This document shows positions 25,270-33,649 of a stretch of 64,000 nt of DNA, piece by piece (position 1 is the stretch's first letter; each line of letters starts with the position of its first letter). Both the position numbers and the translations under genes were made by a program. Origin of the DNA: Nitrospira sp. (GTDB lineage Bacteria; Nitrospirota; Nitrospiria; Nitrospirales; Nitrospiraceae); contig CP126122.1 in the NCBI GenBank assembly GCA_030123565.1, forward strand, positions 3,362,800 to 3,426,799, written 5' to 3'. The notes under the pieces were generated by a model. That model ran no database searches and was not told where the DNA came from. It was given only the letters and a program-made list of their open reading frames with translations.

Positions 25270-25330
25270 GGCTATCGGCATTCAGCCGTCAGCTTTCAGC
25301 CTTTCGGATTGGCCGAGGGCTGAGAGATGA
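25270..25330. repeat. TCAGCTTTCAGC-family intergenic repeat
   Basis: ATTCAGCCGTCAGCTTTCAGCC followed by GGGCTGAGAGATGAAGGC stands in the 93-bp gap between the HlyD stop and the ATPase start. The left and right halves are partly complementary, so the transcript could fold here inside the operon. Confidence 0.5.
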
Positions 25331-25345
25331 AGGCTTGCCTGCTTC

Positions 25346-26458
25346 TCAACGCGGTTTCGCCCATACCACGTCTTCTCTCCAGCGAATGACAGCATCGGCC
25401 GGCAGGCCCGGCGTCAAACGATGATCGGGATTCGCCGTCAAGTACAGTTTTACCGCATAGATGAGTTTCACCCGCTCATCCGGCGTCTGCACTTCCTTGG
25501 GCGTGAACTCAGCCTTCGAGGCGATATAACGAACGACGGCATCAAAGGGCTGGTCGGGGAATACATCGGTATAGATGCGAGCGGGGAGATTCAATCGGAC
25601 CTTGCCGATCTGCACTTCCGGCACATAAACCTTGAGATAAAGGCGGTCAAGATCAACCAATTCCAGCAGCGGGGCCCCGGCGGAAACGACCTCACCCACA
25701 TCGACCATTCGTGTAGTGACGGTGCCGCTTGTAGGAGCCGTAATCGTCAAATCCTTCATGGTGCTTTCGGCTTCATCGAGGGCCGCATAGGCTTGGTCCC
25801 GCTGGCGCTCCAAGGCCGTCACTTCCGCTGCTTTGGCCTGAATCCGCTTCCATCCCAGTTCGGCCTGGGCCAGTTCCTTCGTGGCTTGCGTCAAGGCCGA
25901 ACGGGCGGAGGCAATGTCCTTCCGCGCGACCTCCCACCGCATCACCGCTTGATCCCGTTGTTGGATCGACGCTTCATCTTTCGCCGCCAAATCCCGGAAA
26001 CGTTGCGCATCGCTGCGCGCCTCCCGTTCCACCGACAACGCCTTGTCCACTGTGTCCTTGGCCTTGGCCACCTGCGCATCGGCTCGCTCGATCGCCAGCG
26101 GCACGTCGAGGTTGAGGATGGCGAGATCCATATGTGCGGCCTGCACCTGCGCTTCTTGCGCTTCGGCCGCGTGCCTCGCCTGATCGACTCGGGCGCTCGC
26201 CTGCTGATCATCCAACCGGATCAAGACTTGACCCACGGTCACCGTGGCGCCTTCCCGGACCGACAGTTCACGGATTCGCCCAGGGAACTTACTGGATACC
26301 GTGACCTGGTCACCTTCTATGCGGCCGTTGGCTTGAATCAGACCGTCGGGCAATCCGCCGCGCCGGACCCACCGATCCAGCACATAAAAGCCGGCGCCGG
26401 CCAGCGTCACGATCAGCAGCCCGAATATGAGACGTTGTCGCGAAAGTTGAACGGACAT
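25346..26458 (-). CDS. HlyD-family periplasmic adaptor (YbhG-like)
   Basis: The 370-residue adaptor has an N-terminal membrane anchor (FGLLIVTLAGAGFYVL), a split biotinyl-lipoyl domain (GRIEGDQVTVSSKFPGRI at about 45 and APTSGTVTTRMVDVGEVVSAG at about 245), a long coiled-coil hairpin between them (about 95-230), and a C-terminal beta-barrel. It bridges inner-membrane ABC permeases to an outer-membrane channel. GAAGGGGAAGGG just before the ATG supports the start at 26458. It opens the ABC efflux operon. The unusual element at 26491-26646 lies directly upstream. Confidence 0.9.
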   Translation of the reverse strand: MSVQLSRQRLIFGLLIVTLAGAGFYVLDRWVRRGGLPDGLIQANGRIEGDQVTVSSKFPGRIRELSVREGATVTVGQVLIRLDDQQASARVDQARHAAEAQEAQVQAAHMDLAILNLDVPLAIERADAQVAKAKDTVDKALSVEREARSDAQRFRDLAAKDEASIQQRDQAVMRWEVARKDIASARSALTQATKELAQAELGWKRIQAKAAEVTALERQRDQAYAALDEAESTMKDLTITAPTSGTVTTRMVDVGEVVSAGAPLLELVDLDRLYLKVYVPEVQIGKVRLNLPARIYTDVFPDQPFDAVVRYIASKAEFTPKEVQTPDERVKLIYAVKLYLTANPDHRLTPGLPADAVIRWREDVVWAKPR

Positions 26459-26490
26459 CCCTTCCCCTTCACCTCGCACGGCCGGAAAAA

Positions 26491-26646
26491 TGCAAGGATG
26501 GAGCCCTGTCCTGTAGTGCTGCAGGGAGAGGCGATCTGCCACGCCTTCATGGAGAAAGTGGCGGGAGAAGAAGAGAACAGAGAGCAGCCAAAGGGGAGGA
26601 CTGCGCCAGGGGAGCCAGTCTGATCTGTGGCAGAATGCAACAGACC
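26491..26646 (-). promoter_or_regulatory. Block A: two-part conserved element upstream of the HlyD gene
   Basis: Two short words here, TGCAAGGATGGAGCCCT (26491-26507) and a 25-bp word from 26622 to 26646 beginning GATCTGTGGCAGAATGC, recur at 29968-30124 with the same spacing (131 against 132 bp). The 25-mer matches at 24 positions and contains a short TCTGT/ACAGA inverted repeat. The sequence between them is not alike. On the minus strand the block precedes the adaptor gene by 33 bp. Confidence 0.5.
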
Positions 26647-26741
26647 CACTCAGGGAATTTTGGTCGCTACCTACGCGACAGGGTCGGACCCAAAAACACC
26701 GTCGTTTCTGCTCTCAGGTTATATCCAGCCGCAGGCCCTGC

Positions 26742-28469
26742 TCACGATCGATCCCGCAGGGACAGCAGGAGCAGGTGCTTGCGGCTCGGCTGCCGAAATT
26801 CGCGAATCCGCTCCGTCACGAGATCCGATCGGTTCTCCAGAGTGACCGCATGTTTTTCTTCAGTGATCACTCTGATCGTCCCGTTTCTGCGCACCGCTTC
26901 AACGACCGCCTCCTGGCTCGGCAGATCCGGCACCACCTGGTCCCGCTTGAAGTAATAGACGGCGTCCTCGTTCTTCGGCCATCCTGGGATATACATGAAC
27001 ATGGCCGGCTGAGTTTCCAAAGCCAGCGTTTTGATTTCCTCCACGGCCTTCCGCGGTGACGCGGCTTGATCGATCGCCGGGAACACATAATTCACCACTA
27101 ACACAACATAGGCAACGGCCAGGGCTCCGACTGTGCCAAGCGCGAGGCGCAATCGTGATCTGACCACGGCATAGAGGAGCAGGCCGGCTAAAGAGACGAT
27201 CATGACGATGAACGTCGGAGACACCACGGCAGACGCCACCAGCCACCGGCGACGAAGCGGTGCTTCGCCAAAGAACATTCCGGCGGCAAAGGTCACGGCC
27301 AACACACCAAGCAAGACTCTGAGCAGAGGAGCCATCGGGCCAGACCCTTCGGCTGAGGAAAACACCCGGTGATAGTAGTATCCGATCATCAACCCGATGC
27401 CGGGCACGATCGTCGTCAAATAGGGCTCCCGTTTGAGGGTGGCCAGGCTGAACGCAGTAAAGAGCCCCAGCACCCAGACGAGCAGCAGTAACTCAGTCGG
27501 ATGAGACCGGAACGGTCGTTGTGCCCACAGCAAGAGGAGCGCCGACGGAAGCAGCGCGCACCAAGGGAAGAAGTCAGCCCACATCATGCCCAGATACCAA
27601 TACAGAGGATGCCCATCCGTGGCCGCGCCGAAGCTACGAACCCATCCGGTATTCCAGACGGACTGGATCGCACTGCCGAGTCTGAAATGGTGCTGATACC
27701 CAGGGCCCAGCATCTGCGCATATCCGGCCATCATGGCAACGGCCAGCACCAACCCGGCCCAGAACAATCGATCCTTCAGCATCCGCGTATCACGCTGAAT
27801 AACGGCATAGAGCGCCATAACGAGCAGAGGCAGGAAAAACCCATGCATCTCCTTCAGCATCGCACCGAGAGCCATGCTGACGAAGGCGAGGAGATACCAG
27901 CGTGAGCTCCGGCCCAGCAGTTGAACCTGAACCCACGCGAACAGGGCGAGTGTCACGAGAAAGGTCAACGTCGAATCGAACAACACGCGGCGCCCGTACC
28001 AGAGGAACACATGGCTGGTCGCCACGACGAGGGCCGCCCAGAATCCCGCCGTCGAGGACATCAGTCTGGTCGCCAGTACGTAGGTCAGCATGATGGTGCC
28101 GACCGCGGCGAGGGAGCCAGGCAGGCGCAGGGCGATCTCGTTGTCGCCCCAGATCGACGTCGAGAAATTGAGCAGCCAGAAGAAAAAGGGCGGCTTGTTG
28201 AAATAGGGCTCGCCTTGATAGGTGAGGTCGAAGAATTCTTTCCTGCGACCCATCTCGCCCGCAATGCCGGCGTACAGGCCTTCGCTGCCTTCCAACAATG
28301 AAAAAGAAAGGTTGGTGAAAAACGCCCACACGCACACCAGTGCCAACAACAGCAGCTCACTAAGCCGGCGCTTGGCGGGGTCTTCCCACAAGGCGGTCCA
28401 GGCGGATCTCCACTCGCTCGGCATCGGTTCCATTTCCAATCGTGACGGACGTACGTTCATGTCTGCCAT
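26742..28469 (-). CDS. ArnT/PMT-like lipid-dependent glycosyltransferase (GT39/GT83 type)
   Basis: The 575-residue protein has about 11-12 membrane helices. It opens with the loop FSLLEGSEGLYAGIAGEM, where E-x-x-Y is the acidic site of the ArnT/protein-mannosyltransferase family, followed by YFNKPPFFFWL and IALRLPGSL. The family moves a sugar from a polyprenyl-phosphate donor to lipid A, a protein or another lipid in the periplasm. A soluble C-terminal domain of about 110 residues follows. It is 36 bp behind the TolC-like gene in the same direction, so it may be the last gene of the RND operon. Acceptor and sugar are unknown. Confidence 0.85.
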   Translation of the reverse strand: MADMNVRPSRLEMEPMPSEWRSAWTALWEDPAKRRLSELLLLALVCVWAFFTNLSFSLLEGSEGLYAGIAGEMGRRKEFFDLTYQGEPYFNKPPFFFWLLNFSTSIWGDNEIALRLPGSLAAVGTIMLTYVLATRLMSSTAGFWAALVVATSHVFLWYGRRVLFDSTLTFLVTLALFAWVQVQLLGRSSRWYLLAFVSMALGAMLKEMHGFFLPLLVMALYAVIQRDTRMLKDRLFWAGLVLAVAMMAGYAQMLGPGYQHHFRLGSAIQSVWNTGWVRSFGAATDGHPLYWYLGMMWADFFPWCALLPSALLLLWAQRPFRSHPTELLLLVWVLGLFTAFSLATLKREPYLTTIVPGIGLMIGYYYHRVFSSAEGSGPMAPLLRVLLGVLAVTFAAGMFFGEAPLRRRWLVASAVVSPTFIVMIVSLAGLLLYAVVRSRLRLALGTVGALAVAYVVLVVNYVFPAIDQAASPRKAVEEIKTLALETQPAMFMYIPGWPKNEDAVYYFKRDQVVPDLPSQEAVVEAVRRNGTIRVITEEKHAVTLENRSDLVTERIREFRQPSRKHLLLLSLRDRS

Positions 28470-28485
28470 TTACGGTCCTTGTCGG

Positions 28486-28500
28486 TCACGCTTCACGTCG
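28486..28500. repeat. CGCTTCACG half-repeat between two genes
   Basis: TCACGCTTCACGTCG fills the 36-bp gap between the TolC stop and the glycosyltransferase start. It is a half copy of the CGTGAAGCG family described at 286-361 and 40089-40181. Confidence 0.5.
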
Positions 28501-28505
28501 ACCGG

Positions 28506-29861
28506 TTAAAACACCTTCTCCAATTCTCCCTTCGCCCGTGCCAGATTGATCCGGGACGCGTTGAACCGGAACAGGGCCTCGATGACGTTATCCCTGGCCC
28601 GCGCCACCGACGTTTGGGCGTTCGTCACCTCGATGTTCGTCGTCAACCCCGCCGCAAACCGATCGCGCGCGAAGGCCAGTTCCTTGAGCGCCAGATCGAA
28701 TCCCTTCTGCGACACGCCCACCTGCTGCGTGGAGGATTCCAGCGTGAGCAAGGCATTGCGCACCTCCAACGACACCTGATCCGACACGTCTTTCATGCGG
28801 ATCGCTTCTTGACGGACCTTGCTGCGCGTTTCGGAAATACGCCCCTCCCGTTGCCCTCCGTCGAAGATCGGTACCGAGAGGGTGATCCCCAGGGTACGTG
28901 TCGCCGGCGTTTCGTCCGGCCTGATCCCGATCCACCCATAGTCGCCGTTGAGCGCCAACGAAGGTACCCTCTCGCTGGCGACCGAACTATGAGACAGCGA
29001 CGCCAGCCGCTGGCGATTGGCCTGGGCTTTCAACTCGGTCCGATTTTCCTGCGCGACGGCGAGCGCCTGCTCCGGTTTCTCATGGACCACCTCGACGAAG
29101 GTGAGGGTATCCGTCAAGACCATGCGCACATCGAAATCGATGCCCAACGCCCGAATCAAATTCAGCCGCGCGCTCTCCTGATCGTTCTGCGACACGAGCA
29201 ATCGCTGGCGGGTATTTTCCAGCTGCACCTCCTCGCGCGTCACGTCGAGGCCGGTCGCGACCCCGGCAGCCTTGCGATCCTGCGCCAGCTTGAGCAATTG
29301 CTGGCTCAGCTCCATGTCCGCCCGCCTCGCCTTGACGGCTTCATCGGCCCGCAAGGTCTCCATATATAACAAACCCACGGTCGCCATCACATCACGTTTC
29401 GCCACTTCGGCCTCCAAAGTCGCCACCTCCACGCCGGTCTTGGCGGCCCGCCAGCGTTGAATCAGACTGAGGCTGAAGAGGTTCTGCACGAGACTCGCCC
29501 TTGCGTCATAGACTTCGAAGGGGTCCGTGACGCTGCGGGAAAGGCCCAGACCGGACAAGCGATCCGGCGGAAGACCAAAAGCAGCGAGGTTGACGGTCTG
29601 GCTGCGACCGTTCAAGTAGCCCGACACGTTGGGCAGCATCGCACCAAGGCTGGTGTTGGCGGCGGATTGGGCCGCAGCGATGCGCTCCTTCAACAGACGC
29701 ACATTGACGTTGTTGTCGATGGAGGCCTGAATCGCCTCGTGCAGACTCAAGCGTAACTCAGGAATCCCCGACGACTCTGCTGCCGACCCAGGTAACGGCT
29801 GCATCAGGTTCACAACCGAAAGGGCCGGCACCACACACAGTATTCGCCATAAGCGCCTCAC
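28506..29861 (-). CDS. TolC-family outer-membrane efflux channel
   Basis: The 451-residue protein has a signal peptide and the two-repeat TolC plan of alternating long helices and strand pairs. Visible are L-S-L-H-E-A-I-Q-A-S-I-D-N-N-V near 35, LVQNLFS, a mid-protein L-R-A-D-E-A-V-K-A helix, then the second repeat LSVPIFDGGQREGRISETRSK and a final helix pair. It forms the outer-membrane exit duct for the RND pump encoded just upstream. The start is GTG at 29861 behind GGAGGACGAT. The adaptor and pump genes lie in the same direction, so this is a complete tripartite set. Confidence 0.92.
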   Translation of the reverse strand: MRRLWRILCVVPALSVVNLMQPLPGSAAESSGIPELRLSLHEAIQASIDNNVNVRLLKERIAAAQSAANTSLGAMLPNVSGYLNGRSQTVNLAAFGLPPDRLSGLGLSRSVTDPFEVYDARASLVQNLFSLSLIQRWRAAKTGVEVATLEAEVAKRDVMATVGLLYMETLRADEAVKARRADMELSQQLLKLAQDRKAAGVATGLDVTREEVQLENTRQRLLVSQNDQESARLNLIRALGIDFDVRMVLTDTLTFVEVVHEKPEQALAVAQENRTELKAQANRQRLASLSHSSVASERVPSLALNGDYGWIGIRPDETPATRTLGITLSVPIFDGGQREGRISETRSKVRQEAIRMKDVSDQVSLEVRNALLTLESSTQQVGVSQKGFDLALKELAFARDRFAAGLTTNIEVTNAQTSVARARDNVIEALFRFNASRINLARAKGELEKVF

Positions 29862-29967
29862 ATCGTCCTCCTTCCTGTATGGAACAGCAGGCGGTCTGCG
29901 CGCCGCCAGCCTGTCGTTCGTCGGCTCGATGAATCATTCCGGCACAATCGTCCCTCTTTCACGGAGG

Positions 29968-30124
29968 TGCAAGGATGAAACCCTACCGGTGCCATGCCAT
30001 TGGAGTCCGCCCTCTCCTCAACAGCACCGGCGCTCAGCCATCGAATCAGGAACATTGAGGGTTCTCCGACGTGGAGGTCTGCTACAGGAACAATCAAGGG
30101 ATCTGTGGCAGAAGGCAACAGACC
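29968..30124 (-). promoter_or_regulatory. Block B: second copy of the two-part conserved element
   Basis: TGCAAGGATGAAACCCT (29968-29984) and a 25-bp word at 30100-30124 beginning GATCTGTGGCAGAAGGC repeat Block A with 132-bp spacing. The block fills most of the 284-bp gap between the RND pump stop and the TolC start, about 107 bp upstream of the latter. No gene is seen in this gap. Confidence 0.5.
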
Positions 30125-30145
30125 GGTGGGCGGGTCGAATGACGG

Positions 30146-33100
30146 TCAACTGAGCTGGTCGCCTACGACGGATCGTGGCAATTCCGTTTGTTCTGCGTCC
30201 GGAATGGTATGGGCAACTGTATTCCGACGATCGCCGATCCACAGGTAGTAGAGCACCGGAATGACGACCAGCGTGAGGACCGTCGAGACGCCGACCCCGA
30301 ACAACAGGGAGACGGCCAAGCCCTGAAAGATCGGATCGAGGATGATGACGAAGGCGCCGACCATCAGCGCCGCCGCGGTCAACAGAATGGGCCTGGTCCT
30401 GATCGCGCCCGCCCGGATCACCGCCTCAAGTAGCGGAACCCCTTCGGTCTCCTGGTGCTGGATGAAATCGACGAGGAGAATCGAATTCCGCACGATGATG
30501 CCCGCCAGTGCGATGAACCCGATCATCGAGGTGGCGGTGAAATAGGAACCGGTGAGCCAATGCCCCGGTAAAATCCCAATCAGCGTCAGTGGAATGGGCG
30601 CCATGATGACGACCGGTGTCAGGAAGGATTGGAATTGCGCCACGATCAACAGATAGATCAACAACAGCGCCGCCGCAAACGCGAGGCCCATGTCCCGAAA
30701 CGTTTCATAAGTGATGTGCCACTCGCCGTCCCACTTCATTGCAAACCGCTGCTCCGACCAGGGCTGCATCGCATAGTGCTGCGCGAGCGCATAGCCCTCC
30801 GGCAAGACGAGCTGCTCCAGTTTCTTCCCGATGCCCATGACCCCGTACACCGGACTCTCGCCCCTGTCTGTTCCCCCGCCGCCGACATCCGCAACGACAT
30901 AGACCACCGGCTTTTGATTCTTGTGGTAGATCGCTTTCTCCCGAACGGTCTGCTCCATCCTGATGAGTTCGGATAACGGCACCATGTGTCCGGCAACCGT
31001 TCGCAACGAGATTTCGCCGAGTTGTTCCAAACCGGTCCGTCCGGTGAGCGGAAGGCGCAGCATCACCTGGACCGGCCGCTTCTCCTTGGGGATGTGGACC
31101 AGGCCGACGTTGGCGCCCTCCAACGCCACTCGCAGGGTCTTGACGATTTCCTCCGATGGAATCCCGGCCAACGCCGCCTTCGCGCGATCGACGGTGAACA
31201 CATACTTGACCTGCTCCGCTTCGAGATAGTCATCGACATCGACCACGCCGGCCGTCGTCTCGAACAGACGCCGCACGTCGCGCGCAATGGCTATCTGCCG
31301 GTCATAGTCCGGGCCGTAGATCTCCGCCACCAACACGGACTGCACGGGCGGACCGGGCGGCACCTCCACCACCTTCACGTTCGCCCCGTACTGTCGCCCG
31401 ATCTCCTGCACCGCGGGGCGGATCCGTTGCGCGATGTCATGGCTTTGCGCCTGCCTGTGCTTTTTGGAGACCAAGTTGATCTGAATATCGGCCTCGTGCG
31501 GCTGGTCGCGCAGATAATAGTGTCGCACCAACCCGTTGAAGTTGAACGGCGAGGCAGTGCCGACATAGGCCTGATAGTCGCGCAGCTCCGGAATCGTTCG
31601 CACGTACTCGGTCAACATCTTCGTCACCCGAGCCGTTTCCTCCAGCGTCGTCCCCTCCGGCATGTCGATGACGAGTTGCAGTTCGCTCTTGTTGTCGAAC
31701 GGCAACATCTTGACCACCACATCGCGTGTATAGAACAGAAACACCGAGCCGACCAGCAGCAGCGCAATGACGCAGAGAACGAGGGAGGCCATCAGGGGAT
31801 GGGACAATACCGGAGCCAGCAAACGCTGGTACAGGCGATAGGTGCGACTCCCTTCCAACGAGTCGTGTTCGACGCCGGCCATGTGCACGCCCGGCCTGTA
31901 ACAGACTTGGCAGAACCAGGGAATCACGATGAACGCGACCAGCAGGGAGACGAACATGGCGATCGACGCATTGACCGGGATCGGCCGCATGTAGGGCCCC
32001 ATCAAACCGGACACGAAGGCCATCGGCAGGAGAGCGGCAATCACGGTCAATGTGGCAAGGATGGTTGGGTTGCCGACTTCGTCCACCGCAAACAACGACG
32101 CTTCGCGATGCGGTCGAAGCCGCAGCGTGAGATGCCGATAGGTATTCTCCACCAGCACGATCGCATCGTCCACGAGGATGCCGATGGAAAAGATCAACGC
32201 AAACAAGGTCACGCGGTTGATGCTGTAGCCGATGAGCATGGAGATGAACAGCGTGAGCGCGAGCGTCAGAGGAATCGCGATGGAGACCACGAAGGCCGGG
32301 CGGAGGCCCAGCGTGAGCCCCAGAAACACCACGACCGCCGCCACCGCGATTAAAAGATGCCAGAGCAGTTCATTGGCCTTCTCATCGGCGGTTTCCCCGT
32401 AATCGCGTGTGACGGTCACCTGCACATCCGCAGGAATCAGGGTTCCTTTCATCTCCTCGACTTTTCTGATCACGCCCCGGGCGATGGTGACGGCGTTGGT
32501 GCCGGCCTGCTTGGCGACGGCGACGGTCACGGCGGGAGATTCCTGCGTGAAGCGCTCCTCGTGAAGTGTCTCTCGCGATCCTTCCTGCGCTTCACGTTTC
32601 ACGAGCGACGCACGACGGACGTCTTCCCCATGCCATACATAACTCGTCGCCTCGGTCGGTCCGTCGGTCACAGCCGCCACCTGGCGCAGGTAGACGGGGC
32701 GCTGGTCGTTCACGCCGACGACCAGTCCCTCGAGATCCTCCTTCGATCGGATGAACCGGCCCGTTTCGACGAGAAAACTCTCGTTGCGGCTTTCAAACCT
32801 GCCGGTCGGCAACGAGAGGTTTTCCCCCTGAATGACGCTCGCGACCCGCAACGGCGTCAGGCCGTAAGCCTTCAGGCGTGGCGGGTCGATCTGTACACGC
32901 AACTCGCGGCCACGACCTCCGACCACGAACCCTCCCGCAGTGCCGGTGACTTTCTTCGCATCTTCCAAGACCTGATCGCCCAGTTGCCGCAGCTGGAAAT
33001 CCGTGTACCGTTCGCTCGACAGGGTCAGTGTGACGATCGGCACGTCGTTCACGTCGCGCGGCTTCACTTGAAAGGGTGAAGCGCCCGGCGGCAGCAGATC

Positions 33101-33472
33101 CTGGTTCGACATCAACTTGTCGTAGAGGTCCACCAAACTCTGCTCCATCGGCTCGCCGACATAAAAACGCACGATGATCAGAGCCCCGCCCGGGCGGGAG
33201 ATCGAGTAGACATATTCCACGCTCCTGATCTCGGACAGTTTGCGTTCGATCGGTTTGGTGAGCTGCTCCTCGACCACCTTCGCGGAGGCACCGGGAAACG
33301 GCAGCCAGACATCGACCATGGGCACGACGATCTGCGGCTCTTCTTCGCGCGGGGTGAGCAGGACGGCGAACAGCCCCAACAGCAAGCAGGCGATGATGAT
33401 GAGCGGGGTGAGTTTGCTGCCGACGAAGAGCGCGGCGAGGCGGCCGCTGAGACCGAGGCGAGAATTCGTCAT
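30146..33472 (-). CDS. RND-family efflux pump (HAE/AcrB-like) carrying a repeat insertion
   Basis: The pump of about 1108 residues has 12 helices in two halves, each followed by a large periplasmic loop. The first loop starts PREEEPQIVVPMVDVWLPFPG. The proton-relay helix has GILVDDAIVLVENTYRHL with the expected paired aspartates. It drives export by proton influx with the adaptor (33650-34735) and TolC-like channel. Residues of about 288-309 (RREAQEGSRETLHEERF region) are coded by a CGTGAAGCG repeat at 32546-32605 and have no counterpart in ordinary pumps. The frame is kept through it, so the protein is probably made. ATG at 33472 is preferred to a GTG at 33490. Confidence 0.93.
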   Translation of the reverse strand: MTNSRLGLSGRLAALFVGSKLTPLIIIACLLLGLFAVLLTPREEEPQIVVPMVDVWLPFPGASAKVVEEQLTKPIERKLSEIRSVEYVYSISRPGGALIIVRFYVGEPMEQSLVDLYDKLMSNQDLLPPGASPFQVKPRDVNDVPIVTLTLSSERYTDFQLRQLGDQVLEDAKKVTGTAGGFVVGGRGRELRVQIDPPRLKAYGLTPLRVASVIQGENLSLPTGRFESRNESFLVETGRFIRSKEDLEGLVVGVNDQRPVYLRQVAAVTDGPTEATSYVWHGEDVRRASLVKREAQEGSRETLHEERFTQESPAVTVAVAKQAGTNAVTIARGVIRKVEEMKGTLIPADVQVTVTRDYGETADEKANELLWHLLIAVAAVVVFLGLTLGLRPAFVVSIAIPLTLALTLFISMLIGYSINRVTLFALIFSIGILVDDAIVLVENTYRHLTLRLRPHREASLFAVDEVGNPTILATLTVIAALLPMAFVSGLMGPYMRPIPVNASIAMFVSLLVAFIVIPWFCQVCYRPGVHMAGVEHDSLEGSRTYRLYQRLLAPVLSHPLMASLVLCVIALLLVGSVFLFYTRDVVVKMLPFDNKSELQLVIDMPEGTTLEETARVTKMLTEYVRTIPELRDYQAYVGTASPFNFNGLVRHYYLRDQPHEADIQINLVSKKHRQAQSHDIAQRIRPAVQEIGRQYGANVKVVEVPPGPPVQSVLVAEIYGPDYDRQIAIARDVRRLFETTAGVVDVDDYLEAEQVKYVFTVDRAKAALAGIPSEEIVKTLRVALEGANVGLVHIPKEKRPVQVMLRLPLTGRTGLEQLGEISLRTVAGHMVPLSELIRMEQTVREKAIYHKNQKPVVYVVADVGGGGTDRGESPVYGVMGIGKKLEQLVLPEGYALAQHYAMQPWSEQRFAMKWDGEWHITYETFRDMGLAFAAALLLIYLLIVAQFQSFLTPVVIMAPIPLTLIGILPGHWLTGSYFTATSMIGFIALAGIIVRNSILLVDFIQHQETEGVPLLEAVIRAGAIRTRPILLTAAALMVGAFVIILDPIFQGLAVSLLFGVGVSTVLTLVVIPVLYYLWIGDRRNTVAHTIPDAEQTELPRSVVGDQLS
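32546..32605. repeat. CGTGAAGCG repeat inserted in frame inside the RND pump gene
   Basis: CGTGAAGCGCTCCTCGTGAAG followed by TCTCTCGCGA and GCGCTTCACGTTTCACGAG matches the spacer repeat at 40089-40181 in order and wording (GTGAAGCGTCACTCGCGA...GCGCTTCACGTTTCACG). Here it is 60 bp, a multiple of three, and is translated on the minus strand as V-K-R-E-A ... S-R-E-T-L-H-E. Confidence 0.75.
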
Positions 33473-33523
33473 TGGTCTACCCCACCTCACCTCCCCTTAC
33501 AAAGGGGAGGAAGGAATGTATTT

Positions 33524-33640
33524 CGTGAAGCGTATCTCGCCACCAAAGCGATCAGCCGTCAGTCTACAGGGATCAGCCGGGGAATTTCTGAGAGCTGAAT
33601 GCTGACTGCTGTCGGCTGATAACTATGGCCGGATGACGCT
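33524..33640. repeat. Mixed repeat spacer upstream of the RND pump
   Basis: The 177-bp gap between adaptor and pump holds CGTGAAGCGTATCTCGCC (33524 on), then TCAGCCGTCAGTC, GATCAGCC, GAGCTGAATGCTGACTGC and GGCTGATA of the TCAGC family (33548-33625), and GACGCTTGACGGG. Both repeat families therefore meet in one spacer, inside an operon. Confidence 0.55.
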
Positions 33641-33649
33641 TGACGGGCC

